A DNA stretch of 64,000 bases from Neorhizobium huautlense (GTDB lineage: Bacteria; Pseudomonadota; Alphaproteobacteria; Rhizobiales; Rhizobiaceae): NCBI RefSeq assembly GCF_002968575.1, contig NZ_PVBM01000002.1, forward strand, positions 186,001-250,000, read 5' to 3'. A program made the position numbers and the translations under genes. A model generated the notes under the pieces. The model saw only the letters and a program-made list of their open reading frames with translations. It did no database searches and was not told the DNA's origin. Shown in pieces: positions 42,640 to 52,607 of the stretch (position 1 is its first letter; each line of letters begins with the position of its first letter).

Positions 42640-43191
42640 TCAATTCATCTCAGGTGCCGCGGGCTGGCCCCAGGTCGAGATCGGCTGGCCCGCCTTGGTC
42701 GCAACGCGCATGTCGTAGAGCGCAAGCGAGGCCTGAAGCTGCCGCATGTCGCTGCAGCGGTTGATGATGCCGCCGATATATTGCACGCAGTCGCTGGCGG
42801 TTCCCTGCACCGAACCGGTCGCCCAGTCCCTCACGATCCCGTCCGGCCCCACCAGGAAATAGGAAAGCCGGTTGTTCTGCGAGACGCTCGAACTGCCGAC
42901 AAGGCCGGCGAAATTCGTGCCGCTCTCGGTCCTGGCGCCGGGCGCCATGTGGCGGTAGATCGTCATGCCATTGGTAAGTAGTGTCTCACCGATCATCGGC
43001 CCGAATGGCGCCTCCGAGCCGGAAAGCCGCGCCATCGGCGATTGGCCGAGATTGGCGACCTCCTGATAAGGCTTGCCCAGCGCATAGCTGGTGAACGAGC
43101 GGTTGGCGGCACTCTCCGCCTTTTCCGCAACTTGAGAACACCCCGCCAAAGCGATGGCGAGGCCGATCGACAGAATTGTCGCAAAACGCAT
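42640..43191 (-). CDS. Hypothetical lipoprotein
   Basis: A 183-residue secreted protein with a lipoprotein signal (SIGLAIALAGC, lipidated Cys about 18). The mature part has a repeated small-polar pattern (GLVGSSSVSQNNRLSYFLVGPDGIVRDWATG) and two cysteines (SDCVQYIGGIINRCSDM) that could form a disulfide. It resembles envelope lipoproteins of Rhizobiales annotated only as hypothetical. It starts at the ATG at 43191 with GGGGG upstream. The gene is convergent with the mechanosensitive channel gene (14-bp gap). Confidence 0.83.
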   Translation of the reverse strand: MRFATILSIGLAIALAGCSQVAEKAESAANRSFTSYALGKPYQEVANLGQSPMARLSGSEAPFGPMIGETLLTNGMTIYRHMAPGARTESGTNFAGLVGSSSVSQNNRLSYFLVGPDGIVRDWATGSVQGTASDCVQYIGGIINRCSDMRQLQASLALYDMRVATKAGQPISTWGQPAAPEMN

Positions 43192-43319
43192 GCCGTAACC
43201 CCCGTGCCGGCTGCCGCCACGCTTCGGAACCCTGCAGGCTCCCGTCGCCATCCGGTCGGCAGTTATCCCCTTTACCCGCCGTCTTTGCTAACAGATTCCG
43301 GGGATTTTGGAAGCGGACG

Positions 43320-44603
43320 TCACGCCTTATCGAGCGCCATCGTCAAATCGGCGATCAGGTCGTCCGGGTGTTCGATGCCGATTGACAGCCGGATGGTCGA
43401 GTCGAGCACGCCGATCCGCTGGCGCACATCCGCCGGCACGCCGGAATGCGTCATCGTCGCCGGATGGCTCGCAAGCGATTCCGTGCCGCCGAGGCTGACC
43501 GCCAGCTTGAAGATCGACAGCGCGTTCAAAAACCGGAAGGAGGCCGGCTGCCCGCCCTTGATGTCGAAGGAGAAGGTCGATCCGCCACCGGTGCATTGGC
43601 GGGCAAAGACCTGTCCGGTCGTAGACTGCGGGTCGTTGAACGGCAGGTAGTGGAGCTTTTCAACCCGCGGGTGGCTGCGCAGGAACTCGGCGACCGCCGC
43701 CGCATTGGCATTCGCCTTTTCCATGCGGATCGACAGCGTCTCGAGGCTGCGGCCGAGCATCCAGCAGGAATGCGGATCGAGCTGGGTGCCGATTGCCCCG
43801 CGCAAGGCCTTCACCTGCTTGATTACCGCCTTGGAGCCGAGCGCGGCCCCGGCGATCAGGTCCGAATGGCCGCCGACATATTTGGTCAGGGAATAAAGGG
43901 AGATATCAGCCCCATGCTCGATCGGCCGCTGGAAGACCGGGCCGAGCAGCGTGTTGTCGCAGGCGATGATCGGCAGATGCCCCTGGGTTTCCCGGATCGT
44001 CTCGGCGACGCGACGGATCATCGCGACATCCACGAGGCTATTGGTCGGGTTTGCCGGTGTCTCGATCAGGATCACCGAAACGCGGCCCTTCGACATCGCC
44101 TCTTCCGCAGCGGCCATGACGGATTTTTCGTTGACACCATCTGCAAAACCCACCGCCGCAACGCCGAGATTGAGGAAAGTCTTGGCCAGCAGCGTTTCGG
44201 TCCCGCCGTAGAGCGGTTGGGAGTGAAGGATGCTGTCCCCAGGCCTCACGAAGGTCATCAGCGTCGTGGCGATCGCCGACATGCCGGAAGAAAACAGCGC
44301 GCAGCTGTCCGTCTGCTCGTAGACCGCCATCCGGTCTTCCACGATCTCGCTGTTCGGATGGTTGAAGCGGGAATAGACGAGGCCCGCACCGGTCCCGGGT
44401 GGCGGCTCCTTGCGACCGGAAACGAAGTCGAAGAAGTCGCGGCCTTCTTCCGCCGATTTGAACACGAATGTGGAGGTGAGGAAGACCGGTGGCTTCACGG
44501 CGCCTTCGGAAAGTTCCGGGTCGTAACCATAGTTCAGCATCTGTGTTTCGGGATGGAGCTTGTGATTGCCGATATGCGTCTTCGAAGGGTGAGGCGCCGT
44601 CAT
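43320..44603 (-). CDS. Cystathionine gamma-synthase family PLP enzyme
   Basis: A 427-residue PLP-dependent enzyme of the Cys/Met metabolism family. The PLP lysine is in [18 protein letters not shown] (about 225), with [19 protein letters not shown] and [12 protein letters not shown] upstream as expected. It is longer than MetB at the N-terminus and differs from the metZ gene in this window, so it is a separate paralogue, possibly a methionine gamma-lyase-like or gamma-synthase enzyme. Many rhizobia annotate it as cystathionine gamma-synthase family. No regulator is adjacent; the 196-bp gap to the next divergent gene holds no clear site. Confidence 0.88.
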   Translation of the reverse strand: MTAPHPSKTHIGNHKLHPETQMLNYGYDPELSEGAVKPPVFLTSTFVFKSAEEGRDFFDFVSGRKEPPPGTGAGLVYSRFNHPNSEIVEDRMAVYEQTDSCALFSSGMSAIATTLMTFVRPGDSILHSQPLYGGTETLLAKTFLNLGVAAVGFADGVNEKSVMAAAEEAMSKGRVSVILIETPANPTNSLVDVAMIRRVAETIRETQGHLPIIACDNTLLGPVFQRPIEHGADISLYSLTKYVGGHSDLIAGAALGSKAVIKQVKALRGAIGTQLDPHSCWMLGRSLETLSIRMEKANANAAAVAEFLRSHPRVEKLHYLPFNDPQSTTGQVFARQCTGGGSTFSFDIKGGQPASFRFLNALSIFKLAVSLGGTESLASHPATMTHSGVPADVRQRIGVLDSTIRLSIGIEHPDDLIADLTMALDKA

Positions 44604-44799
44604 GCTGGTCTCCTGCGGGCGAGAATTTCTATCATGGAGATAAGCTTCATGCCGTCATTCTCAAGCCGCCTCGTGGGCAAGACGAAAAGGACGAAATGTC
44701 GGAAGTATGCCGTTGACCATGCTTGCCGGCAAACGCTATCACTCGATGCTGTTCCAATGGGAGGATGCCTCGTGAAGTGCCGGGCATCATTGATCAAAT

Positions 44800-46209
44800 A
44801 TGGCTCGTCTCACCGCATCCACACCCCTTCCTGCCGATGTTGGAAAGCCCGGATATGACCGGGCTGCGCTGAAGCCCGGCATCGTTCATCTGGGGCTTGG
44901 CGCGTTCCACAGGGCGCATCAGGCGGTCTGCACGGATGCAGCGTTGGAAGCGGAATTCGGTGATTGGGGCATCGTCGGTGTGAGCTTACGTTCCGTCGAT
45001 ATCGTCCACGACTTGAGAGCCCAGGACGGCCTCTACACTGTCGTCGCCCGCAGCGCGGCGGGAGACGATGCACGCGTCGTGGGCTCGGTGATCAGAGGGA
45101 TGTCCGGAACCGAAGATCGGGAGGAAATCTTGTCGCTGATGGCCCATCCGACGACAAAGATCGTCACCATGACGGTCACGGAAAAGGCATATGGCTACGA
45201 TCCGGGTTCCGGAGGCCTGGACCGCAAGCATCCGTCGGTCGCCGCTGACCTCGCCGATCCCGCCTCACCCGTCGGCGTCGTCGGTTATATCGTAGAGGGC
45301 CTTTCCCGCCGCCATGCCGTCGGGCTGCCGCCGTTCACGGTGCTCTGCTGCGACAACCTGCCGACCAACGGCCGCATCGTCCGCCGTCTTGTAATCGAAA
45401 TGGCAGGCGCCCGCGACCCGGCGCTCGCCAACTGGATCGCGGCGCAGGGCGCTTTCCCTTGCAGCATGGTTGACCGTATTGTGCCGGCGGCCACGGAAGA
45501 AACCCGTGAACGTGCCGAAAAGCTGCTCGGCGCTGCGGACAAGCTGGCGCTCGATACCGAACCTTTCCTGCAGTGGGTGATCGAGGACCACTTCATTTCT
45601 GGTCGGCCGAAATGGGAAGCCGGCGGGGCACTTTTCGTTGACGATGTCGAGCCCTATGAAAAGATGAAGCTCCGGCTGCTCAACGGCACCCATTCGCTGA
45701 TGGCCTATCTCGGGCAGTTGAAAGGGTTGGAATATATCCGCGACGTCATGGCCGTGCCGGAGTATCGGGCGCTTGCACGTCGGCATATGGATGAGGCGCG
45801 CAAGACGCTCGATCCGGTGCCCGGCATGGACCTCGATGGCTATATGGACGAACTGATCCAGCGCTTCGAAAACCCGACGGTTGCTCACAAGACCAGGCAG
45901 ATCGCCATGGACGGCAGCCAGAAACTGCCGCAGCGGATTTTTGCGGGCGCAGCCGAGGCGCTTGCGGCCGAAGGTGACGCCGACTCCTGCGCCTTTGCGA
46001 CCGCTCTCTGGATCGCCTATGTGATGCGTACGCCGGATCTGGATGATCCGCGCCGCGACGAGTTGTGCGCTGCCGCGTCCAGGTCCGCCGGCAACGACCC
46101 CTCGGCTCCGTTTTTCGAACTGCCTGGGCTTTTCCCGCAGGCTCTCATGGAAAATGGCGCATGGCGTGCGCGGGTGAATGCAGAGCTCGAAAAGCTAAAC
46201 GCCGGCTGA
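44800..46209 (+). CDS. Mannitol dehydrogenase family protein
   Basis: A 469-residue NAD-dependent polyol/hexuronate dehydrogenase. The N-terminal Rossmann part has GIVHLGLGAFHRAHQAV, and TVLCCDNLPTNGRIVRRLV and MVDRIVPAAT follow. The catalytic lysine region is YEKMKLRLLNGTHSLMAYLG (K-x5-N-x2-H), and the helical C-terminal domain ends near 460. The family includes mannitol 2-dehydrogenase, D-arabinitol dehydrogenase and fructuronate or tagaturonate reductases, and it is not possible to choose among them here. The gene lies just past the end of the fucose operon in convergent orientation. Confidence 0.92.
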   Translation: MARLTASTPLPADVGKPGYDRAALKPGIVHLGLGAFHRAHQAVCTDAALEAEFGDWGIVGVSLRSVDIVHDLRAQDGLYTVVARSAAGDDARVVGSVIRGMSGTEDREEILSLMAHPTTKIVTMTVTEKAYGYDPGSGGLDRKHPSVAADLADPASPVGVVGYIVEGLSRRHAVGLPPFTVLCCDNLPTNGRIVRRLVIEMAGARDPALANWIAAQGAFPCSMVDRIVPAATEETRERAEKLLGAADKLALDTEPFLQWVIEDHFISGRPKWEAGGALFVDDVEPYEKMKLRLLNGTHSLMAYLGQLKGLEYIRDVMAVPEYRALARRHMDEARKTLDPVPGMDLDGYMDELIQRFENPTVAHKTRQIAMDGSQKLPQRIFAGAAEALAAEGDADSCAFATALWIAYVMRTPDLDDPRRDELCAAASRSAGNDPSAPFFELPGLFPQALMENGAWRARVNAELEKLNAG

Positions 46210-46241
46210 TGCCGGCGTTGCCTGTTTTCTTACCCGTTCTC

Positions 46242-47519
46242 TCAGCCCTTGAAGGTATATTCGGCGATCGATTGAGGCTTCATTTCGATCGAGAAACCCG
46301 GCATTAGCGGCGGCATATAGGCGGCATTCTTGATGACGCAAGGATCGACAAAATGCTCATGCAGGTGGTCGACATATTCGATCACGCGGCCCTCCTTGGT
46401 GCCGGAGACGGCAACATAATCGATCATCGACAGGTGCTGCACATATTCGCAAAGCCCGACGCCGCCGGCATGCGGCCAGACCGGCAGATTGTATTTCGCG
46501 GCGACCAGCAGCACGGCCAGAACTTCGTTGAGCCCGCCCATGCGGCATGAATCGATCTGCACGATGTCGATCGCGCCTTCGGCGATGAACTGCTTGAACA
46601 TGATGCGGTTCTGGCACATCTCGCCAGTCGCGACCTTGACCGGGCCGATCGCCTCGCGGATCTTGCGGTGACCGGCGATATCGTCCGGGCTTGTTGGCTC
46701 CTCGATGAAGAAGGGCCTTGCGAAGGCGAGCTTCTTCACCCAGTCGATGGCCTGGCCGACTTCCCAGACCTGGTTGGCGTCGATCATCAGGTAGCGGTCG
46801 GGGCCGATCACCTCTCGGGCGATGGTGAGGCGGCGGATGTCATCCTCCAGATCGCGGCCGACCTTCATCTTGACGTGATTGAAGCCGGCATCGACCGCCT
46901 CCTTGCAGAGCCGGCGGAGTTTTTCCTCGGGATAACCGAGCCAGCCGGCGGACGTCGTATAGCAGGCGTAACCCTCGCGTTTCAGCGTCGCGATCCGTTC
47001 GGCCTTGCCCGTTTCCGCCTTTTTCAGGATCGCCAGCGCGTCCTCGCGCGACAGCACGTCGGTTAGGTAGCGGTAGTCGACAATATCGGCGATCTGTTCG
47101 ACCGATAGTTCCGCGACAAGCTGCCAGACCGGCTTGTCCGCATCCTTGGCATAAAGATCCCAGAAAGCGTTGACTACTGCGCCGGTTGCGAGATGCATCG
47201 CGCCCTTGTCGGGGCCGATCCAGCGCAACTGGCTGTCGCTCGTTAGGTGCCGCCAGAATTTCCCCGGGTTCTGGCGGAACGCTTCCAGCTCCTGCCCGAC
47301 CACCAGATGCCGCATGGCCTTGATCGCCATGCAGCAGATGTCGTTGCCGCGCCCGATGGTGAAGGTTAGTCCGTGGCCGGACAGATTTTCGCTATCGGTG
47401 TCGAGAATGACATAAGCCGCCGAGTAATCCGGATCCGGATTCATCGCATCGGATCCGTCAAGGCTTTGCGATGTGGGAAAACGGAGGTCGAAGACGCGGA
47501 GATCGGTGATACGGGTCAT
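46242..47519 (-). CDS. L-fuconate dehydratase (enolase superfamily)
   Basis: A 425-residue Mg2+-dependent dehydratase that converts L-fuconate to 2-keto-3-deoxy-L-fuconate. The start RITDLRVFDLRFPTSQSLDGSDAMNPDPDYSAAY (in pieces) and the two-domain layout match the family. The barrel has HVKMKVG (K-x-K), then metal ligands in LMIDANQVW, FIEEPTSPDD and the GE in KVATGEMCQNR, and the catalytic His/Asp pair in PVWPHAGGVGLCEY. It is the last gene of the fucose operon, 18 bp from the SDR gene. Confidence 0.93.
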   Translation of the reverse strand: MTRITDLRVFDLRFPTSQSLDGSDAMNPDPDYSAAYVILDTDSENLSGHGLTFTIGRGNDICCMAIKAMRHLVVGQELEAFRQNPGKFWRHLTSDSQLRWIGPDKGAMHLATGAVVNAFWDLYAKDADKPVWQLVAELSVEQIADIVDYRYLTDVLSREDALAILKKAETGKAERIATLKREGYACYTTSAGWLGYPEEKLRRLCKEAVDAGFNHVKMKVGRDLEDDIRRLTIAREVIGPDRYLMIDANQVWEVGQAIDWVKKLAFARPFFIEEPTSPDDIAGHRKIREAIGPVKVATGEMCQNRIMFKQFIAEGAIDIVQIDSCRMGGLNEVLAVLLVAAKYNLPVWPHAGGVGLCEYVQHLSMIDYVAVSGTKEGRVIEYVDHLHEHFVDPCVIKNAAYMPPLMPGFSIEMKPQSIAEYTFKG

Positions 47520-47537
47520 GAGGCTCTCTTCGTGAAG

Positions 47538-48272
47538 TCAGATGGTCCAGCCGCCGTCGATTGCGTAAGCCTGGCCTGATGTATATGTGGCGCCGGCAAG
47601 ATAGAGGGCGAGTTCGGCAATTTCTTCCGGCGTGCCGAGCCGGCCCATCGGCTGGCGGGCGATAAAGGCGGCGCGAGCGGTTTCGTAGTCGCCTTGGGCT
47701 TTCATACGATCCTGCAGCGAAGGGCTTTCGACGGTGCCCGGGCAGATCGCGTTGCAGCGGATGCCCTGCGTGACATAGTCTGCGGCAACCGACTTGGTGA
47801 GCCCGATCACGGCGGCCTTGGTCACGCCATAGGCGAAGCGGTTCGGCACGCCCTTGATGCTGGAGGCGACGGACGATATGTTGACGATCGAACCCTCCTG
47901 TTTCGCCAACATGCCCGGCAGCACGGCGCGGATGGTGCGGATCATCGCCTTCACGTTGAGGTCGAAGGCGAATTCGAGATCGCTGTCCTTCATGTCGACG
48001 ACGGTTCCGCCATGCACGACACCGGCGCAATTGAAAAGGACGTCGACTGTGCCGATCTTTTCGACGCAGGCTTTGACGGCGGCATCGTCGAGCACATCGA
48101 GCTTCGCGGTCTTCAGGTTCGGCAGCGCCGGCAGGGCGGCGAGAAGCTGCTCGTTGATGTCGGTGGCGTAGACGGTAGCGCCCGCTTCGGCGAATGCGAT
48201 TGCGCTTGCCCGACCGATGCCCTGGCCTGCAGCGGTTACGAGGGCGGTTTTTCCATCCAGTCTGATCGTCAT
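47538..48272 (-). CDS. SDR family 2-keto-3-deoxy-L-fuconate dehydrogenase
   Basis: A 244-residue NAD-dependent short-chain dehydrogenase. The cofactor site is TAAGQGIGRA, followed by FNCAGVVHGG, the catalytic serine in NISSVASSIKG, YGVTKAAVIGL (Tyr/Lys) and CPGTVESPSL. It ends in AYAIDGGWTI. Placement between the dehydratase and the mutarotase supports oxidation of 2-keto-3-deoxy-L-fuconate to 2,4-diketo-3-deoxy-L-fuconate. The family alone would not fix that substrate. Confidence 0.9.
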   Translation of the reverse strand: MTIRLDGKTALVTAAGQGIGRASAIAFAEAGATVYATDINEQLLAALPALPNLKTAKLDVLDDAAVKACVEKIGTVDVLFNCAGVVHGGTVVDMKDSDLEFAFDLNVKAMIRTIRAVLPGMLAKQEGSIVNISSVASSIKGVPNRFAYGVTKAAVIGLTKSVAADYVTQGIRCNAICPGTVESPSLQDRMKAQGDYETARAAFIARQPMGRLGTPEEIAELALYLAGATYTSGQAYAIDGGWTI

Positions 48273-48302
48273 GTCTTGTCCTCAACTCTCTGGCGGAAGG
48301 CG

Positions 48303-48632
48303 TCAGTCATGATGGAAGACCTCTTCCATCATCGCCCACCATTCGCCTTCCTTGCGACTTTCGAGCGGCCTCTGGCAAGGGATTGTGAAGGACCACCATT
48401 CCTGATTTTTCGGGTCAGCCGCCATTTTCGCCATGTCGGCCTGGAAATCGGTGCCGTGATATTCCCAGCTGCCGAACAAAAGGTTTTCCGGCTCCCGCAG
48501 AAAGATCGTGTAGTTACGGATGTTGCATCGGCTGATGAGATCGAGGATTTCCGGCCAGACTGCGGCGTGCAGCCGCTTGTACTCGGCGACCATTCCCGGC
48601 TCGACGCCGATAACCATGCCCATTCTTTGCAT
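48303..48632 (-). CDS. L-rhamnose/L-fucose mutarotase
   Basis: A 109-residue dimeric alpha-beta barrel protein of the RhaM type, which interconverts sugar anomers. Conserved parts are the start QRMGMVIGVEPGMVAEYKRLH, the active-site AVWPEILDL (the histidine/tryptophan pair), NYTIFLREPENLLFGSWEY and the C-terminal WWSFTIPCQRPLESRKEGEWW (given in pieces in order). In this cluster it probably feeds the correct anomer of L-fucose to the dehydrogenase. Confidence 0.92.
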   Translation of the reverse strand: MQRMGMVIGVEPGMVAEYKRLHAAVWPEILDLISRCNIRNYTIFLREPENLLFGSWEYHGTDFQADMAKMAADPKNQEWWSFTIPCQRPLESRKEGEWWAMMEEVFHHD

Positions 48633-48643
48633 GCGCTTCTCCT

Positions 48644-49651
48644 TCAGACTTCCACCAACGCCTTGACAACGCCGGCCGAAGGGTCGGTCAGTCCGGCAAA
48701 GCGCTCGGGCACTTCAGACAGTGTCATTCGGTGTGTAATCAGGGCATCGGGAATTTCGCCTGCGCGCATGGCCTGCATCACGCGCTCGAAATCCGCCCGC
48801 GTTGCGTTGCGGCTGCCGAGCAACGAGGTTTCGCGCTTGTGAAATTCCGGGTCGGAGAAGGTGATATCGCTTGAGACGATCGAGACGAGTACATAGGTAC
48901 CGCCGTGGCCGACGAAACCAAAGCCGCGTTCCATCGCCTTCGGATTACCGGTGGCATCAAAGACGACGTCGAAGAAATCGCCGTTTGTCACGGCCGCAAG
49001 CTGCTGCGCGTCGTCGGCTCCGAGGGTGACGGTGGAGGAGATGCCGAGATGCTGGCTGGCGAAATCGAGCCGGTCGGTTCTGCCGTCGATGATGGTGACT
49101 TCGCCGCCATCGAGCTTGGCGAAGATTGCCACCGACAACCCGATCGGACCGGCACCGACCACGAGCACTTTTTGGCGGGGCTCTACACGAGCCCGGGTTA
49201 CCGCATGGGCGCCGATCGCCAGGAACTCCGCCATCGCAGCCTGGTCCAGCGAAAGACCGTCCGCCTTGAGGACGAATTCTTCCGGCAAGCTCAGATATTC
49301 CGTCATGCCGCCGTCGCGATGGACGCCGAGCACGCCGATATTGCGGCAGCAATTCGTCTTGCCCTTGAGGCAGGCGCTGCAGCGGCCGCAGGAAATATAG
49401 GGGATGACCGAAACCGTATCGCCGGGCGAAAGGGCGCTTCCGGCCGGAGCCTCCTCCACCGTTGCCGCAAGCTCATGACCCATCACGCGCGGATAGGAGA
49501 GATACGGCTGGTTGCCGGTGAAGATGTGCAGGTCCGTGCCGCAGACGCCGATGCGCTGCAGCTTTATTAGAACTTCGCCTTCGCCGCGGACCGGCTTTGG
49601 GCGGTGGATGGCGCTGAGTCGACCGGGTTCGTCGCAGATTATCGTCAGCAT
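48644..49651 (-). CDS. Zinc-dependent alcohol dehydrogenase (MDR family)
   Basis: A 335-residue medium-chain dehydrogenase. The catalytic zinc site is GVCGTDLHIF and MGHELAATVEE, and the structural zinc is held by the four cysteines in SCGRCSACLKGKTNC. NAD binding uses VLVVGAGPIGLSVAIFA. It lies 4 bp from the fuconolactonase gene. In similar operons this enzyme oxidises a polyol or sugar acid, and its substrate within the L-fucose pathway is not known; a side branch, such as L-galactose, D-arabinose or an alcohol breakdown product, is possible. Confidence 0.9.
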   Translation of the reverse strand: MLTIICDEPGRLSAIHRPKPVRGEGEVLIKLQRIGVCGTDLHIFTGNQPYLSYPRVMGHELAATVEEAPAGSALSPGDTVSVIPYISCGRCSACLKGKTNCCRNIGVLGVHRDGGMTEYLSLPEEFVLKADGLSLDQAAMAEFLAIGAHAVTRARVEPRQKVLVVGAGPIGLSVAIFAKLDGGEVTIIDGRTDRLDFASQHLGISSTVTLGADDAQQLAAVTNGDFFDVVFDATGNPKAMERGFGFVGHGGTYVLVSIVSSDITFSDPEFHKRETSLLGSRNATRADFERVMQAMRAGEIPDALITHRMTLSEVPERFAGLTDPSAGVVKALVEV

Positions 49652-49655
49652 TTAC

Positions 49656-50474
49656 TTACACTCCAAGCCGATAGACGCGGTTGGCATTGCCTCCGAAAAC
49701 CGCCGCATGATGTTCGGCGGGCACGACATCCAGGCATTGAGCCAGCCACTTGCTATATTCTCCGGCCAACCGCAGCACCGGCCAATCGCTGCCCCAGATC
49801 ACCCGTTGCGGACCGAAGAGATCGAGAATCGTTTCCGCGTAGGGCCGAACGGCCTGAGGCTTCTGGTCGCCTGCTTCGGTCAGCAGTCCCGAAAGCTTGC
49901 AATGGACATTCCGAACTTCGGAAAGCGCCTTCATGCGGCCATACCAACTGATGAAGCGGCCTTCCGCGATCGGCGGCTTGGCCCCATGGTCGATCACGAT
50001 CGGCAGATCCGGATGGCGGCGGGCGAAAGCAAGCAGAGGCTCCAGATGACGCGGCAGGACGAGTGCGTCGAAGACCAAATGGCGTTCGGCCATCGCCGCG
50101 ACCGCGGCATCCAGTCTGGGATCGTCGATCCACCTGTCGTCGGCAATATCCTGCAGCATCGGGCGGAAACCCTTGAGCTTCGGGTGCTTAGCCAGATCGG
50201 CGATATTGGCCGCGGCGTCCGCCGCATTCATGTCAGTCCAGCCGACCACCCCGAAGATGAACGGCGTCTTATCCGCAAGGCGAAGCATGAAGGCGGTGTC
50301 TGCCTCGTGTTCCACCGTCTGCACCAGCACGGTGCCGTGGATTTTCGCTTCATCAAGCAGAGGCTTCATGTCTTCGGGCATGAAGTCGCGATGGATCGCG
50401 GCGAGTTCCGGCGGCGGCCATTGACCCACTCGGTCGGCAATCCGCCAAAAATGCTGGTGCGCGTCGATCCGCAT
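49656..50474 (-). CDS. L-fuconolactonase (amidohydrolase family)
   Basis: A 272-residue amidohydrolase-2 type lactonase that opens L-fucono-lactone to L-fuconate. Seen: the N-terminal metal site RIDAHQHFWRI, TVLVQTVEHEADT, GWTDMNA, CKLSGL and IWGSDWPVLRLAGEYSKW at the C-terminal metal aspartate. It is 3 bp from the aldo/keto reductase gene, so it directly follows the dehydrogenase step. Confidence 0.93.
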   Translation of the reverse strand: MRIDAHQHFWRIADRVGQWPPPELAAIHRDFMPEDMKPLLDEAKIHGTVLVQTVEHEADTAFMLRLADKTPFIFGVVGWTDMNAADAAANIADLAKHPKLKGFRPMLQDIADDRWIDDPRLDAAVAAMAERHLVFDALVLPRHLEPLLAFARRHPDLPIVIDHGAKPPIAEGRFISWYGRMKALSEVRNVHCKLSGLLTEAGDQKPQAVRPYAETILDLFGPQRVIWGSDWPVLRLAGEYSKWLAQCLDVVPAEHHAAVFGGNANRVYRLGV

Positions 50475-50477
50475 GAC

Positions 50478-51491
50478 TCAGGCGCCTTCACGGGGGATAG
50501 GTGCACCTTCGGCAACCAATCCGCGCTCTTTCAGGAGCCTCCAGAAGGACATTGGAACCTCTTCCGCAAACCACTCGACATTCGACTTGATCTGCCCTGC
50601 CGTGCGCGCGCCGGAAACGACCGTGATCACCGCGGGATGGGCAAGGGGAAACTGCAGCGCGGCCGCCTGAAGGGAAACTCCTTCCTGGCTGCAGGCTGCC
50701 TGCAGTTCGTCGACGCGGGCAAGAATATCGGCAGGCGCCTCGGTATAGTTGAACTTCTTGTTGCCGGCGAGCAGGCCGGAATTGAAGGGGCCGGCGACGA
50801 CAATGCCCACGCCCCGCTTGGTGCAATCGTCCATCAAGGCGAGACTCTCCTGCTCCAGAAGCGTGTAGCGGCCGGCAAGCATGGCAACGTCGATGTCGAA
50901 GACCTGCATGGCGTCGCGGATGATCTCCCATTCGTTGACGCCGAGGCCAACGGCCTTGGTCAGGCCTTCATCGCGCAGCTTGCCGAGGGCGCGAAACCCG
51001 CCGCCTTCGGTCAGTTGCTGCCAATAGTGCTGGTGCTTGTCCCCATGCGTCACGCTGCCGATATCGTGGACGTAGAGGATGTCCGGCTTCAGGATGCCGA
51101 GACGCTGTTGACTTGCTTCGAACGAGCGCAGGATGCCGTCATAGGTGTAATCGTAAACTGGGCGGAAGGGCAGAGGCTCGATATAGCCATCTTCTTCCGG
51201 GCCGACGGTGTCGTCCGGCGTCATGACGCGCCCGACCTTGGTGCTGAGGACGTAGTCGCTGCGCGGCAGGTCGGTCAGCATCGTGCCTAGCCGGCGTTCG
51301 GAGCGGGTGAAACCGTAGAAGGGAGCAGTGTCGTAGTAGCGGATGCCGGCATCCCAGGCTGCCTTGAAGGCGCCTGCCGATTCCTCATAGGACGTTTTGC
51401 GATAGAGATTGCCCATCTGGGCGCAGCCAAGACCCATGAGGGTGATTTCGACCGGGCGGCGGGGCAGGGTTCTCTTGTCGGCGACGTTCAT
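50478..51491 (-). CDS. Aldo/keto reductase, probable L-fucose dehydrogenase
   Basis: A 337-residue NAD(P)-dependent TIM-barrel enzyme. It contains GLGCAQMGNLYR, the catalytic aspartate and tyrosine in YYDTAPFYGFTRSERRLG, the lysine in YVLSTKVGRV and the histidine in ILYVHDIGS. The long insertion (PEEDGYIEPLPFRPVYDYTY) is typical of the D-threo-aldose 1-dehydrogenase / pyridoxal 4-dehydrogenase branch, which oxidises L-fucose to the lactone. The start is the ATG at 51491; the frame is open further upstream across the next gene, but there is no support for that. Confidence 0.9.
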   Translation of the reverse strand: MNVADKRTLPRRPVEITLMGLGCAQMGNLYRKTSYEESAGAFKAAWDAGIRYYDTAPFYGFTRSERRLGTMLTDLPRSDYVLSTKVGRVMTPDDTVGPEEDGYIEPLPFRPVYDYTYDGILRSFEASQQRLGILKPDILYVHDIGSVTHGDKHQHYWQQLTEGGGFRALGKLRDEGLTKAVGLGVNEWEIIRDAMQVFDIDVAMLAGRYTLLEQESLALMDDCTKRGVGIVVAGPFNSGLLAGNKKFNYTEAPADILARVDELQAACSQEGVSLQAAALQFPLAHPAVITVVSGARTAGQIKSNVEWFAEEVPMSFWRLLKERGLVAEGAPIPREGA

Positions 51492-51565
51492 CAGTATGAC
51501 CTTGAGCAATCGGCTGAATAAAGGGGGCACGCGCCATTTGCGACGCGTGCCCAGGCGGGGGAGGA

Positions 51566-52510
51566 TCAGTAAAGGACGTTCTTGGCTTCCGGCTTTTCGA
51601 TGTTGTCCTTGGTGACGACGACAACGCCGGTATCGACGAACTTTTCGACCTTTTCCTTGTTCATGGCCTTGAGCACGGTCTGGACGCCGAGTTCGCCCAT
51701 CTGGAACGAGCCCTGGACAGCGATCCCGGCAAGCGTGCCGTCTTTCACGAATTCCTGCAGGTCCTGGTTTCCGTCGAAGCCGATCGCGACCACCTTGCCG
51801 GCCTTGCCGGATTGTTTCAGGGCGCGGCCCATGCCGATTGCCGTCGGCTCGTTGGCGCCGAAGATGCCCTTGAGATCGGAATTCGCAGCCAGAACGTCGG
51901 TGGTCTGGTTGAGTGCCGTCGCCATCTGCGACTGCGAGTAGAACGGTCCGACGATCTGGAGCTTGGAGTTCGCCTTGATGTAATCGGTGAAGCCGCCGAC
52001 ACGGCCGATTTCCGAACCGGCGCCCGCGACATAGGACATCACGGCGATCTTGCCTTCCTTGCCGACCTTGTCGATCAGCGCCTTGGCGGCCAGTTCGCCG
52101 GCCTTCTTGTTGTCGGTCGCCAGGAACGACTGGTAATATTGCTCCGAGCCCTTGGAGAGCATGGAGTCGATGATCACGACGGGGATGCGGGCTTCCCATG
52201 CCTTCTTTACGGCCGGAACCAGCGCGTCCGGATCGGAAGGCGCCAGCACGATGCCGGAAACCTTACGGTTGACGGCATTCTCGACCATATTGACCTGGTC
52301 GGCGATCGCCGATTCCGCCGCAGGACCCTGGAAGGTCATGGTATTGCTGCCTCCGCCGGCCTTCATGGCTGCATCGGCGCCCTTCTGGACGTTCTGCCAG
52401 AAGGTGGAATTGACGGTTTTCACGATGACCGCGATTTCGCCTGCCTGAGCCATCGAGGCCGTCGTAAGGGCGATTGCGGATGTCAGCAGTGCTGCAGCAA
52501 GCTTTTTCAT
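51566..52510 (-). CDS. Sugar ABC transporter periplasmic binding protein
   Basis: A 314-residue ribose-type (peripla_BP_4) binding protein. The signal peptide is clear (KKLAAALLTSAIALTTASMAQA, cleavage before GEIAV). The mature domain has VIVKTVNSTFWQNVQKGA, NRKVSGIVLAPSDPDAL, IPVVIIDSML, FGANEPTAIGMGRAL and VVAIGFDGNQDLQEFV. L-fucose or a related sugar is the likely ligand from context. It precedes the catabolic genes and follows the permease with a 97-bp gap, where a processing or stabilising element could sit. Confidence 0.94.
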   Translation of the reverse strand: MKKLAAALLTSAIALTTASMAQAGEIAVIVKTVNSTFWQNVQKGADAAMKAGGGSNTMTFQGPAAESAIADQVNMVENAVNRKVSGIVLAPSDPDALVPAVKKAWEARIPVVIIDSMLSKGSEQYYQSFLATDNKKAGELAAKALIDKVGKEGKIAVMSYVAGAGSEIGRVGGFTDYIKANSKLQIVGPFYSQSQMATALNQTTDVLAANSDLKGIFGANEPTAIGMGRALKQSGKAGKVVAIGFDGNQDLQEFVKDGTLAGIAVQGSFQMGELGVQTVLKAMNKEKVEKFVDTGVVVVTKDNIEKPEAKNVLY

Positions 52511-52607
52511 TGTATTCCTCCTCTTGAGATTGGCCTGACCGGCCGGTTTCAGGAGAGCTCCTCGCTCTCTTGGCAGTGTCGCGGTTAAAGGACCGCGTGC
52601 CCCCTCC